From Candidatus Bathyarchaeia archaeon (GTDB lineage Archaea; Thermoproteota; Bathyarchaeia; 40CM-2-53-6; DTGE01), in NCBI GenBank assembly GCA_038852285.1, contig JAWCKG010000015.1, positions 1 through 43,261 on the forward strand: a stretch of DNA of 43,261 bases, given 5' to 3'. The position numbers and the translations under genes are program-made. Positions 33,232 to 42,124 of this stretch are shown piece by piece (positions within the stretch are counted from its first letter, which is position 1; each line of letters starts with the position of its first letter). The notes beneath the pieces were generated by a model. That model ran no database searches. It was not told where the DNA came from and worked only from the letters and a program-made list of their open reading frames with translations.

Positions 33232-34281
33232 CTAAGCCTTAACGGAGATTTTTAATCCTTCTCCTGAAATAGCCTTCTTAAACGCTTCATCGATCTCCTT
33301 AAGATCATACTTGTGGGTGACTAGCTTGCTTAACGGAAACTTCTTTTGAGTTATGAGCTTTAAAGACTGGGAGTACTCATCGATGGATTGGGCGAAGGTT
33401 CCGAAAACGCGGATCTCCTTGTAATGGATGAGGTTGGTGTTCAGGGGAACCGTTTCCTTCCCAGTTGGCAGTCCCCCGAAAAAGTTCACCCTACCCTCTT
33501 CAGCGGCTATGGATAAACTCTCCCGTTGGGCCTCTGGTGAGCTGACGGCGACAATCGTGAGATCCGATCCGTGGCCATCGGTGTACTCCATCACCTTTTC
33601 AACCAAGCTTTCTTTTGAAGAGTTAACGGTGAAGTCTGCTCCAAACTCCTTAGCCTTAATCAACCGGTTTTCTACGATATCGCACGCGATCACCTTTGAG
33701 GCCCCTAAGGCTTTCGCTAACATCACGTGCATTACGCCTATGGGCCCCGACCCGATCACTGTTACTATGTCTCCCAGCTTTATGGGGGCGAACAACTGGC
33801 CGTGTAGGCACGCGGAAAGGGGTTCGACGAGAGCCCCCTCTTCGTAGGACACGGTGTCCGGCAATGGGAAAATTAAACCGTTGCGAGCAGCCTCCTCCGG
33901 AATCCTCAAATACTCCGCGAAAGCGCCGTCCACATCCACCCCTATCGCATACCTGTATTTACAGAGCTCATGCCTTCCTCTGGCGCATTGCTCGCATCTC
34001 CCACAGAACATGTTGGGGTTCACCGTCACCCTTAACCCCCTCTCATATCGAGGTTGAAGGGCTCTTCCAACCTTCTCCACGGTTCCAGCGAATTCGTGAC
34101 CTAAAATTCTTGGAAGTTTAACCCTTCCATCCCCATGATTATAAGCCCGGGTGTCAAGCGCGCAGATTGTAGCGGCTTCAACCCTTAGTAGGATTTCTCC
34201 TCTGCCTACGCTGGGGATCTTAACGTTCTCAACCCTCAAGTCCTCTTTTCCATGAAGCCTAGCCGCCCTCATTCTCCTCAT
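33232..34281 (-). CDS. Zinc-dependent medium-chain alcohol/polyol dehydrogenase (threonine/sorbitol dehydrogenase-like)
   Basis: The 349-residue MDR enzyme has catalytic-zinc residues C40 (in TICALDTRA) and H62-E63 (in LGHEFAGTVEKVG). The structural-zinc cysteines are C93, C96, C99 and C107 (MFCGRCEQCARGRHELC). The NAD loop is VTVIGSGPIGVMHVMLAKAL, followed by DGHGSDLTIVAVSS. It oxidises a polyol or secondary alcohol with NAD(P); sorbitol, xylitol, threonine and galactitol dehydrogenases are all close. It lies 22 nt after the intact FGGY kinase on the same strand, so oxidation then phosphorylation of a sugar or polyol is a likely pair. The start is ATG 34281. Confidence 0.88.
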   Translation of the reverse strand: MRRMRAARLHGKEDLRVENVKIPSVGRGEILLRVEAATICALDTRAYNHGDGRVKLPRILGHEFAGTVEKVGRALQPRYERGLRVTVNPNMFCGRCEQCARGRHELCKYRYAIGVDVDGAFAEYLRIPEEAARNGLIFPLPDTVSYEEGALVEPLSACLHGQLFAPIKLGDIVTVIGSGPIGVMHVMLAKALGASKVIACDIVENRLIKAKEFGADFTVNSSKESLVEKVMEYTDGHGSDLTIVAVSSPEAQRESLSIAAEEGRVNFFGGLPTGKETVPLNTNLIHYKEIRVFGTFAQSIDEYSQSLKLITQKKFPLSKLVTHKYDLKEIDEAFKKAISGEGLKISVKA

Positions 34282-34303
34282 GCACCAACGCTCCTTTTAA
34301 CCA

Positions 34304-35851
34304 TCAGGTTTCAGGTTTTTGGGTTAACTTAGCGAACAGTGGATCGAGCCGCTCCATCAACTCCAGGTAGATTTCAGCGTATCTCCGATAGGATAAGTAG
34401 TTTTCGGCCGTTGGCTCAACGATGCTTGAAGGCTTGGTGAGTTCTTTAGGTTTCTCCTTCAAATCCCTGTACTCTCCTATTCCATGTCCCGCGATGACTG
34501 CTAAGCCCAGCACTCCGAACTCCTCTCTGTTAAGCCTAACGTAGGGTATTCCTAAAACGTCAGCTTTTATTTTGTTGAATACCCTGCTTCTCGCTCCGCC
34601 TCCTACCACCCTAACTTCTTTGAACCTGAGTTTCGGGAATAGTTTCTCCAGCACCGTTTTGTAGTAACTGTACTCGTAGGCTATGGACTCTAGAATTGAC
34701 CTGTAGAGGTGTTCTTTTTTATGCCTCCAGTTTAAACCAAACCAGAGTCCTCGCATACTGGCGTTGTAAGGATATATTCTGCCTCCAAAATGGGGGATGA
34801 ATATGAGGTCTTCTGAGCCTATCGGCGCCTTCTCGGCGAGCTTGTCTAAAAGCTTGTAAGGGTCGATTTTCCTGGATTCAGCGAGCGACTTCTCATGTTG
34901 AGCCAGCTCGTCCCTAAACCATCTGAGGCAAAGGCCTCCACCGCCGATGTAAGCGAGAGGCGTCCATAAACCTGGGATGACGGACCTGGGGAAAATGAAG
35001 GTTTTGTTTTCAACGTCTGGAACATATTCGTCTACGCAGCATGCGAACACCGAGGCCGTTCCCGCTGAGTCGAAAACCATTCCCGGCTCCACGATTCCGG
35101 CTCCAAAGGCGTTGGCGGCCGTGTCTCCTGCTCCGGCCACTATCGGCGTCCCGGCTACGAGACCACATTTTCCAGCTTCCCTCTCGGACAACTCGCCAAT
35201 TATCTCCCAAGGCTTCACTATTCTAGGAAACTTTTCCATCGGAACCTTGAATAACTCGCACAGCTCCTGGGACCATTCACCTCTCTTAGCGTCGGCGAAG
35301 CCGGTGAAATGTAGGAACGTGTAGTCCATGAAGGCATCCTCGCCTTTTAAACCAGCCATTTTCCCCGCAACGTAGCAATTGGGCATAATGAATTTTGACA
35401 CTTTTCTAAAAGCCGCGGGCCGTTCAAACATCCACCATAATATCTTCGGTCCATGAGATATGGAGGGAGGTGCCCCAACCTTCTCGATTATCAGATTCTC
35501 ATAGCTTGACCGAATCATTTCAACGTAACGCCTACACCTTGAGTCAAGCCATGAATCATAGTGGGTCGCCGGCTTCCACCGGGAGTCAATTCCCATAACC
35601 CCCGCCATCTGGCTGTCGAAAGCTAAGGCTTTAACTTCCCTCGAATCAACCTTGGATTTCGCCATGAGCTGCTTTATTGTGTTCATCGTAGACGTGTAGA
35701 AGTCCTCAGGATCCTGTTCAACCAAACCCGGCTTAGGGTAGATCAATCTTGTTTCTTCGTAGGCGTCGGCGATTAACCGGCCGTTCAAATCGAATAACGC
35801 GGCCTTCGTACCCGTTGTTCCGAGGTCCACAGAAACGATAAAAGAATCCAT
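34304..35851 (-). CDS. FGGY-family carbohydrate kinase (xylulokinase-like), intact
   Basis: 515 residues from ATG 35851; GTG 35863 is an alternative adding four, but the paralogue aligns from the ATG. The N-terminal lobe has D9-LGTTGTKAALFD, the ATP-phosphate loop. GAG-D243-TAANAFGAGI holds the catalytic Asp, and VVGGGARSRVFNKIKADVLG the adenosine-binding motif, as in xylulokinases. GEDAFMDYTFLHFTGFADAK is shared exactly at DNA level with the pseudokinase at 28364. It phosphorylates a ketose or polyol; D-xylulose is one candidate. It is co-transcribed with the zinc dehydrogenase downstream. Confidence 0.9.
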   Translation of the reverse strand: MDSFIVSVDLGTTGTKAALFDLNGRLIADAYEETRLIYPKPGLVEQDPEDFYTSTMNTIKQLMAKSKVDSREVKALAFDSQMAGVMGIDSRWKPATHYDSWLDSRCRRYVEMIRSSYENLIIEKVGAPPSISHGPKILWWMFERPAAFRKVSKFIMPNCYVAGKMAGLKGEDAFMDYTFLHFTGFADAKRGEWSQELCELFKVPMEKFPRIVKPWEIIGELSEREAGKCGLVAGTPIVAGAGDTAANAFGAGIVEPGMVFDSAGTASVFACCVDEYVPDVENKTFIFPRSVIPGLWTPLAYIGGGGLCLRWFRDELAQHEKSLAESRKIDPYKLLDKLAEKAPIGSEDLIFIPHFGGRIYPYNASMRGLWFGLNWRHKKEHLYRSILESIAYEYSYYKTVLEKLFPKLRFKEVRVVGGGARSRVFNKIKADVLGIPYVRLNREEFGVLGLAVIAGHGIGEYRDLKEKPKELTKPSSIVEPTAENYLSYRRYAEIYLELMERLDPLFAKLTQKPET

Positions 35852-36042
35852 GTTTAGCGTCACGGGTTAACTCAACTATTCACCTGGTTTCCTGAATAAA
35901 GTATTAAAATTATTGTCATTCGTTAATTTCCCTGACGGTTACCTAATCGCATTTGATGTTGTGAACCGAGCAGTCTCCGTCAAAGAGGTTCGCCGAGAGT
36001 TTAAGCCTAATTCGAATGAGTTGAATTCATTTTTGTCCATTT

Positions 36043-36672
36043 TTATATTGATTTATTGTTTATTAAAGTCAATGCAGCTGCGATAGTCGCGTTTTCAGCG
36101 TCATTTTTACTGTCTGCACCGCATAAAATGATCACATCCAAATTTTCGGGTTTAAATAGGTCTACGAGCTTCCTTGCGGGTTCAATCCATTCACCCCTCA
36201 CTTCTTCGTTGGGCGGAATGTAGAGAAGGCCCTCCCTATACACCATGGTGATGGCCCCCCTCGCGCCGGCTTTTACAGCCGCGTCCCTCTGCTCAATTCC
36301 CAACCTAACGCGATCAGCTACACCCTTCACGAGCACACCGACGTTATATTTCCCTAGCTCGTACCCTGTTTGATCTATTTCCTTAACATCCTTGATCCGG
36401 GCTTTGATCTCCCTAAACGTTCGTTTTCCTTTCTCCGTGAGCTGGCAACCTTCCCGGCTGACGAACGCTAGGTTAGCTTCCCTTAAATGCTCTATGATGG
36501 TTCGAGTTGAGCCCTCGCCCAGCCCAAGTTGACTGGAGAGCGTCCCTCGGCCAACCCTACCCCTCTCACCTATCAGGTTCAACGCCCTGATCAGGTGGTG
36601 TTCAGTGAAAGAAGGTGTAGGGCCTGGAGCCGAGGGCTTCACCATTTCCCTTAAGGTCTTTACGGCCTTCAA
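36043..36672 (-). CDS. Winged-helix protein with C-terminal conserved archaeal domain (DUF4443-like)
   Basis: The 209-residue protein begins with a winged HTH (ALNLIGERGRVGRGTLSSQL through STRTIIEHLREANLAF, residues ~30-70). The second half is a conserved archaeal domain (YNVGVLVKGVADRVRLGIEQ, then LDVIILCGADSKNDAENATI) that resembles DUF4443. It starts at TTG 36672, overlapping the BtuD stop by 4 nt. A later ATG at 36643 has AAGGGAA upstream and could be the true start. Tail position in the corrinoid-import operon suggests a regulator, but no effector or DNA site can be read from sequence. Confidence 0.65.
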   Translation of the reverse strand: MKAVKTLREMVKPSAPGPTPSFTEHHLIRALNLIGERGRVGRGTLSSQLGLGEGSTRTIIEHLREANLAFVSREGCQLTEKGKRTFREIKARIKDVKEIDQTGYELGKYNVGVLVKGVADRVRLGIEQRDAAVKAGARGAITMVYREGLLYIPPNEEVRGEWIEPARKLVDLFKPENLDVIILCGADSKNDAENATIAAALTLINNKSI

Positions 36673-37973
36673 GCCGCATCACGTTGAGGCTTAACCATTT
36701 CACCTATTTTCTTTAAGGTGAGGTTTTTAACGATGTTTAAGGCCTCCTCTCCACTATTGACCAGAAAGGCACCTCTCCGCTTAAGGCTTCGGAGCATTTT
36801 CTCCCCGAATCCTCCTGTAAAGTCGTATTTTAGGCTTGGAGAGTCGATTAACACTACGGGTTTCCGCATTTTAGCTCCCTCGATGGCCGCCTCCAGGTTT
36901 TTAAGGTTGCCTTTACCGATCATAAACTTGGTGACAATTATAATGTCAGCTCTTTTTATTAACTCTATGTGTTTTCTATGAGCGGTGTTTGTGATCGGCG
37001 AGAAGGGAGCCTCCACCACTACCTCGGCTCCGAGCTGTTGAGCCGCCTCATAGTCCGTGTCCAAGATGTTTAGAACGCCGACTGAGGTTTCATATCCTTG
37101 ATCTGAGAGAGCCTTCAGCAGGAATGCCCCTGTTCCACCTCCACAGATTACGTGGACTCTAAAGGATTTTTCAAGCTTTTTCCTTTTTTGCTCGGAAGTT
37201 GAGACGGGCATGATGTAAATGGAGTTCGTCATCTCATGCCTTTTCACGTGTACCTGAACACCGAAAACGTGTGAGAGGTTTTCGGTTGTTAGGGTTTCTT
37301 CAGGTGTGCCGACGGCTTGAACCTTCCCCTCATTAATCAGTATGAGCTTATCGCAGTATCTGGCGGCTAGGTTGAAGTCGTGGAGCACAGCTATGAGTAG
37401 TAGGCTTTTTTTCCAGCAGAGCTCGCGCAGGAGCTCCATCACCTTAATTTGGTTGGCGATGTCAAGGTGGAGGGTAGGCTCATCCAATAGGAGTATTCGA
37501 GGCTCCTGGGCGAGTGCTCGGGCGATCATGACCAATCTTCTTTCCCCACCGCTGATTTCATCCATCATCCTGTCAGCTAGATGCTCTACCCCAGCGAGCT
37601 TCATCGAGCTCAAAGCCAACTGAATGTCTCTCGGCGACTCCAGTTGAAGCCGACTCATATGGGGGTTTCGACCCATCAACACGATTTCCATCGCCGTGAA
37701 GTTGAACGTTGTCTGCGGGTCCTGTGGAACCACGGCTATGTTTTTCGCCACCTCCTTTATACCCATCCGGCTTAACGCCATACCATCCACGTAGACGACG
37801 CCGCCGCTGGGTTTCAACACGCCGCTGATGGTTTTGAGCAAGGTTGTCTTGCCCGCCCCGTTGGGGCCCAGCACGCCTATTAACTCTCCAGCTTCAGCTT
37901 GAAAGGTAACATCCTCTAGTATCTTGACCGAAGCGTATCGGCATTCAACGCCCATTATGGAAAGTGTTACCAT
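36669..37973 (-). CDS. btuD: Corrinoid/iron-siderophore ABC ATPase (BtuD/FecE type) with extra C-terminal Rossmann-like domain
   Basis: 434 residues. The ABC ATPase occupies ~1-240: LGPNGAGKTTLLKTISG (Walker A), ISGGERRLVMIARALAQEP (signature), RILLLDEPTLHLDI (Walker B) and the H-switch in LHDFNLAARY. A second domain fills ~270-434: VHVICGGGTGAFLLKALSDQ, then LNILDTDYEAAQQLGAEVVV, ADIIIVTKFMIGKGNLKN and KPVVLIDSPSLKYDFTGGFG. The glycine-rich G-G-G-T-G start resembles a nucleotide-binding loop, but I do not recognise its function. Plain BtuD is about 250 residues, so this is a fusion. It partners BtuC at 37990; BtuF is not in the window. Confidence 0.87.
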   Translation of the reverse strand: MVTLSIMGVECRYASVKILEDVTFQAEAGELIGVLGPNGAGKTTLLKTISGVLKPSGGVVYVDGMALSRMGIKEVAKNIAVVPQDPQTTFNFTAMEIVLMGRNPHMSRLQLESPRDIQLALSSMKLAGVEHLADRMMDEISGGERRLVMIARALAQEPRILLLDEPTLHLDIANQIKVMELLRELCWKKSLLLIAVLHDFNLAARYCDKLILINEGKVQAVGTPEETLTTENLSHVFGVQVHVKRHEMTNSIYIMPVSTSEQKRKKLEKSFRVHVICGGGTGAFLLKALSDQGYETSVGVLNILDTDYEAAQQLGAEVVVEAPFSPITNTAHRKHIELIKRADIIIVTKFMIGKGNLKNLEAAIEGAKMRKPVVLIDSPSLKYDFTGGFGEKMLRSLKRRGAFLVNSGEEALNIVKNLTLKKIGEMVKPQRDAA

Positions 37974-37989
37974 CGGTCTGGACCTTTTT

Positions 37990-39039
37990 CTACATTCTGT
38001 ATCCTTTCCCCCTTTTTCTGAGGAGGTATAGGAAGAAGGGGGCTCCTGTTAGGGATGTTACTAGTCCTACAGGGAGCTCGAGGGGGGGTAGGATGGATCT
38101 GGCTAGGGAGTCGCATGCCACTAGGAATGTGGCTCCCGTCGTGATGGAAGCTGGGGTGAGCACTCGATGGTCTGGGCCGACCATTATGCGGGTGAGGTGC
38201 GGTATGATTAACCCGACAAACCCTATCAACCCACTTATGGAGACGGAGGCTGCGGTTATGAGGGATCCGAGGGCGAGTAGGATTCTTTTCGACCGCTCCA
38301 CGTTCACCCCTAAGTGTTGGGCTTCCTCCTCGCTCAGCGTCATGATGTTCAAATCCCTCGAATACAGGTAGACACCTACCACCCCCCCTAGGATGAGAGG
38401 CGCGGCGGACTTCAGGTCTCTCCACTGAATTCCTGATAGGCCGCCCATCATCCAGTATACGAGCCTGTGGAGTTCCCAGCCGGACATGAGTTGAAGGAGT
38501 GAGACGAAAGCTGAGAACATGATGCTGACGGCGAGGCCGGATAGGAGGAGGGTTGTAACTGGAATCTTAGGCCCAGTTCGAGCTAGGTTGAAGACGATAA
38601 ATACGGCGGTTAACGAGAACAGGAAAGCCATAACGGATAGCGTGCTGACTCCGAAAACGGTGAAGCCTACGTTGAGGACTATGGCCAACGCGGCTCCTAG
38701 GGCGGCTCCTGAGGAGACGCCGATGACGTACGGGTCAGCCATGGGGTTTCTGAATACGCCTTGGAAAACCACTCCGGCTGTCGACAGTCCTAGGCCGATT
38801 AAGGCTCCTCCTAAAATCCTCGGCAACCTCAGATCTATGATGATGGATTTCTCCATTTCGGACGCGCCGCTGTGTCCTGATGTCGGGAATGGTGTAATCT
38901 CCTCCACTATGACCCTTAGGATTCTGGTCGCGGGAATCTTAGCGTAGCCGATATTGAGGGAGATAATTATCGCGAAGAGGAGGATTAATATGAGGAGGAT
39001 GAGTTTGCGCTTCCAATTTTCGATTGCTCGGCGGGGCAT
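37990..39039 (-). CDS. btuC: Corrinoid/iron-siderophore ABC permease (BtuC/FecCD type)
   Basis: The 349-residue membrane protein has about ten spans. It opens with a basic N-terminus (MPRRAIENWKRKLILLI), then LPRILGGALIGLGLSTAGVV (family signature R-x-P-R-x-L-x-x-x-x-x-G), GVFRNPMADPYVIGVSSGAA and IGFVGLIIPHLTRIMVGPDH, ending with GAPFFLYLLRKRGK. These are the FecCD/BtuC hallmarks. It should form the pore for B12 or cobinamide with the BtuD gene 16 nt downstream. Cobalamin rather than heme or iron is supported by the divergent cobD-cbiP-cbiB-cbiZ unit. Confidence 0.88.
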   Translation of the reverse strand: MPRRAIENWKRKLILLILILLFAIIISLNIGYAKIPATRILRVIVEEITPFPTSGHSGASEMEKSIIIDLRLPRILGGALIGLGLSTAGVVFQGVFRNPMADPYVIGVSSGAALGAALAIVLNVGFTVFGVSTLSVMAFLFSLTAVFIVFNLARTGPKIPVTTLLLSGLAVSIMFSAFVSLLQLMSGWELHRLVYWMMGGLSGIQWRDLKSAAPLILGGVVGVYLYSRDLNIMTLSEEEAQHLGVNVERSKRILLALGSLITAASVSISGLIGFVGLIIPHLTRIMVGPDHRVLTPASITTGATFLVACDSLARSILPPLELPVGLVTSLTGAPFFLYLLRKRGKGYRM

Positions 39040-39120
39040 CGTGGCAGGCTTCCTTTATGGCTTAGGTTTATTAACCGGTTATGTTTTATAAGCTATTTGG
39101 TTGGATAATCCATCCATTAA
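39040..39120. promoter_or_regulatory. Shared divergent promoter of the corrinoid uptake and salvage operons
   Basis: This 81-nt gap serves two operons. TTTTATAAG at 39084-39092 is a TATA element for the plus-strand cobD unit, giving a start near the coding start. An AT stretch with AACCGGTT near 39073 may serve the minus side. No cobalamin riboswitch-like fold was seen; the gap is too short for one. Confidence 0.5.
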
Positions 39121-40239
39121 GTGACGAAGATGCCCCATCAACCGCTCATCTCACAAACAATTCATGGAGGAAACGTATGGCTTCACACAAACCCCGGCAA
39201 GTTGAAGAGCGGCTCATTCCTGGACTTCAGCTCCAACGTAAACCCCTTAGGACCCCCCGAGAAGGCATTGCGAACCATCAGGGAGAACCTCTGGCGAATC
39301 ACGTACTACCCAGAACCTGACTGCCAAACGCTCAGAGAAGCCATAGCCGAAAAAAACCCGGGCGTTAGACCGGAAAATATTGTGTTAGGGAACGGTGCCA
39401 CCGAGTTGATCTTCCTCCACGCCCACGCCTTTCTAAGAGGGGGGGACCAAGCGTTAACGCCCACGCCCACCTTCACAGAGTACAGGAGAGCCGCTGAGGC
39501 GGCTGGATGCCAAGTGAAAAGCATCCACATAGGGCCGCAATGGGGGCTAAAGGCTGACACCATCCTAGAAGGCTTAGAATCCAACACCAAGGTAATTTAC
39601 CTATGCAACCCAAACAACCCCACGGGAAAAATCACGCCTAGAGACGAAATGCTGAGAATGTTAAAGGCCGCTGAAGAAAGAGGAGTGTACACGGTCGTCG
39701 ATGAAAGCTTCATGGACATGGTCGATGGAGAAAAACGTTACTCCACGGTAACGTTGCTCGAGCGGTTCGAAAGGCTTTTCGTCGTGAAATCTCTCACCAA
39801 ACTCTTCTGTCTCCCCGGTTTAAGACTGGGCTATGGGGCTGGTTCAAGATCCATAGCGGAGAAGGTCATGCGGGTTAAGCCTCCGTGGAACGTGAACTGC
39901 CTCGCTCAAGAGGCGGTGAAAGAAGCGTTGAAGGATAGAAGATACCTGTTAAAAACGCGGGAAACCCTGAGAAGGGAGAGAAAACACCTTTTTGAATCGT
40001 TGTCTAAGATGCCTCGCCTCAATGTATACGATTCTGACGTCAACTTTTTCCTAGTAGATGTGCGAGAAACAGGCTACACAGCCCAAGCCTTAAAACTCAA
40101 ATTGCTGAACCATAACATCCTAATAAGGGATTGCGACGACTTCGAGGGGTTAACCCCATATTTCATCCGGATCTCCGTTAGAACCAGAGCGGAAAACGAT
40201 GCGTTGATCAAGATTCTAAGGAAAATCGCGGGTGGTTGA
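39121..40239 (+). CDS. cobD: L-threonine-O-3-phosphate decarboxylase-like PLP aminotransferase-fold enzyme (CobD/HisC type)
   Basis: The 372-residue class-I aminotransferase-fold protein has SSNVNPLGPPEKALRTI at the start (the CobD hallmark F-S-x-N-x-N-P-L-G-P-P), IVLGNGATELIFLHAHAF, VIYLCNPNNPTGK, VDESFMDM and the PLP lysine K227 in VKSLTKLFCLPGLRLGYG. It makes (R)-1-aminopropan-2-ol phosphate for the nucleotide loop of cobamides, or works as histidinol-phosphate aminotransferase; the neighbours favour CobD. The start is GTG 39121 or ATG 39130; the TATA spacing does not decide. It overlaps cbiP by 8 nt. Confidence 0.85.
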   Translation: MTKMPHQPLISQTIHGGNVWLHTNPGKLKSGSFLDFSSNVNPLGPPEKALRTIRENLWRITYYPEPDCQTLREAIAEKNPGVRPENIVLGNGATELIFLHAHAFLRGGDQALTPTPTFTEYRRAAEAAGCQVKSIHIGPQWGLKADTILEGLESNTKVIYLCNPNNPTGKITPRDEMLRMLKAAEERGVYTVVDESFMDMVDGEKRYSTVTLLERFERLFVVKSLTKLFCLPGLRLGYGAGSRSIAEKVMRVKPPWNVNCLAQEAVKEALKDRRYLLKTRETLRRERKHLFESLSKMPRLNVYDSDVNFFLVDVRETGYTAQALKLKLLNHNILIRDCDDFEGLTPYFIRISVRTRAENDALIKILRKIAGG

Positions 40240-42124
40240 AAAATTTTTGAAGTTACCTAACGCACGGTTTACGGTGAAGCTAACCTCCAACATGGCCTTA
40301 AAGGGGCAGGATAGAAGTTGCCCCTACTACCCATGCCACTTCGAAGGACAGGACTGCACATGGTGCTTCTGCCCCTTCTACCCCTGCGGCGACGAGAGGA
40401 CGGGTGGGGGCCCATTGAAGAAAAGCGGGGGCGAGGTGTGGAGCTGCGAAAGATGCGTAATAATCCATAAGAGAAGTGTAGCAGAGAAGGTTTTAAAAGC
40501 CCTATCCGGGAAGCGCCCCGCTAAGGGGTGGATGCGCAAATCCGAGTTAAAATCCCTGTTCAACAAAGTCGTCATCCCCAGCCTAAACGATAAGGCAAGA
40601 GCCCTTATGGTTCAGGGAACCAGCTCCCATTCAGGCAAAACCCTAGTGGCGGCGCTGATATGTCAAGCGTTAAGGGAGAGGGGCTACTCCGTCGCACCCT
40701 TCAAAGCCCAAAACATGTCCCTAAACTCATTTGTGACCAATGATGGGGGAGAAGTCGCTTGGGCCCAAGCGTTCCAAGCTTTCGCCTCAGGTTTAGAGCC
40801 GACGCGTGAGATGAATCCGATACTGTTAAAGCCGAAGGGCTTAGGGACTTCCCAAGTAGTCCTGATGGGGAAACCCTACCGGGACATGAGTGTAGAAGAA
40901 TATTACGGGTGGTTCGCCCTATCCGTCGGCCTACGCCACATTGAGGACGCTTTAAACAGGTTGAGAACACTGTACGACTTCGTGGTGATAGAGGGAGCTG
41001 GAAGCCCAGCGGAAATCAACCTGGAGCCTTTCGAAATAGTCAACATGAGGGTGGCTGAGATGGCGGACGCCCCCGTAATCTTGGTAGCTGACATCGATAG
41101 GGGAGGAGTTTTCGCCAGCATCGCCGGCACGCTCATGCTCCTGAAGAAAAAACACAGGCAGAGAGTTAAGGGTGTAATCATAAACAAGTTCAGAGGAAAC
41201 GAAGCGATTCTCACCCCAGGGGTAAAGACCGTTGAGCGGTTAACCGGCAAACCCGTGATCGGGATACTTCCTTACGTGGAGGAGTTAATCATTCCTCAAG
41301 AGGACTCAGTTTCCCTCCAAGCCTCACCGCGGACGGAGGGAGCCGTTGACTTCGCGGTCATAAAGCTTCCTCGAATCTCAAACTTCACCGACTTCGACGC
41401 CTTAACGCTATCAGGCATGAAGATTAGGTATGTGAGCCATCCACTGGACCTCGGCGAGCCCGACGTGATCATCATACCTGGAACAAAAAATACCTTAGGC
41501 GACTTAGCTTGGATGAGGAGGAACGGCTTAGCTGAAAAGGTTTTGGAGGCGGCTGGAAAGCGGGTTCCAATCATCGGAATATGCGGAGGCTTCCAAATCC
41601 TAGGCGAGAAAATCGTGGATGAAGGGGGAGTCGAATCTGAACATCCCGTCGAGGCGCAGGGGCTGGGACTGGTGAAAGTGACAACCCGTTTCCGCGAATA
41701 TAAGAAGACTGCGAAACGTGTGAAAGCCAGGGTCATCGGCCCCGGCCCAATCCTCGAGTCAGCCAGAGGAGAAACCTTGGAAGGATACGAGATCCACATG
41801 GGTGAAACCTCCTTAAACCAAGGGACAGCCCCACTCCTCCAGATCATAGACGATCGAGCTCCCAGGGTTGATGGGGCCGTAGACAGAAGTGGGTTAATCT
41901 TCGGAACATACCTCCACGGATTGTTCGATCAACCCCCCATACGGGATGCTCTAGCCAAATACCTATTCAAGTTGAAAGGTGTAAAGCATCAACCACTTAG
42001 GACGAAAGAATATCGAGAGGCTTGGGCCAACAGCCTCCGCAAGCTCATGGACACCTTCGCCGTCAAAGTCAACCTCCCATACCTTTTCTCCCTGCTTGGA
42101 GTCGAGGTAGTGAACACCCCTTGA
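40232..42124 (+). CDS. cbiP: Cobyric acid synthase (CbiP/CobQ) with N-terminal cysteine-rich domain
   Basis: 630 residues. Residues ~30-80 hold eight cysteines (C30, C35, C42, C45, C47, C52, C72, C75) in a CPYYPCHF...CFCPFYPC pattern, matching the small cysteine-rich domain often found near archaeal cobamide genes. From ~125 on it is CbiP: MVQGTSSHSGKTLVAALICQ (Walker-A-like, residues ~126-145), APFKAQNMSLNSFVT, VVIEGAGSPAEINL, VADIDRGGVFASI, then the class-I glutaminase-like C-terminus with C451 in IIGICGGFQILG and HG in GTYLHGLFD. It amidates adenosyl-cobyrinic acid a,c-diamide at four positions using glutamine and ATP. GTG 40232 overlaps cobD. Confidence 0.93.
   Translation: MVEKFLKLPNARFTVKLTSNMALKGQDRSCPYYPCHFEGQDCTWCFCPFYPCGDERTGGGPLKKSGGEVWSCERCVIIHKRSVAEKVLKALSGKRPAKGWMRKSELKSLFNKVVIPSLNDKARALMVQGTSSHSGKTLVAALICQALRERGYSVAPFKAQNMSLNSFVTNDGGEVAWAQAFQAFASGLEPTREMNPILLKPKGLGTSQVVLMGKPYRDMSVEEYYGWFALSVGLRHIEDALNRLRTLYDFVVIEGAGSPAEINLEPFEIVNMRVAEMADAPVILVADIDRGGVFASIAGTLMLLKKKHRQRVKGVIINKFRGNEAILTPGVKTVERLTGKPVIGILPYVEELIIPQEDSVSLQASPRTEGAVDFAVIKLPRISNFTDFDALTLSGMKIRYVSHPLDLGEPDVIIIPGTKNTLGDLAWMRRNGLAEKVLEAAGKRVPIIGICGGFQILGEKIVDEGGVESEHPVEAQGLGLVKVTTRFREYKKTAKRVKARVIGPGPILESARGETLEGYEIHMGETSLNQGTAPLLQIIDDRAPRVDGAVDRSGLIFGTYLHGLFDQPPIRDALAKYLFKLKGVKHQPLRTKEYREAWANSLRKLMDTFAVKVNLPYLFSLLGVEVVNTP

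Noticed and set aside
39040-39120. Cobalamin riboswitch between the corrinoid operons
   Set aside because: The gap is only 81 nt and shows TATA elements; a B12 riboswitch needs about 200 nt and conserved boxes not seen here.
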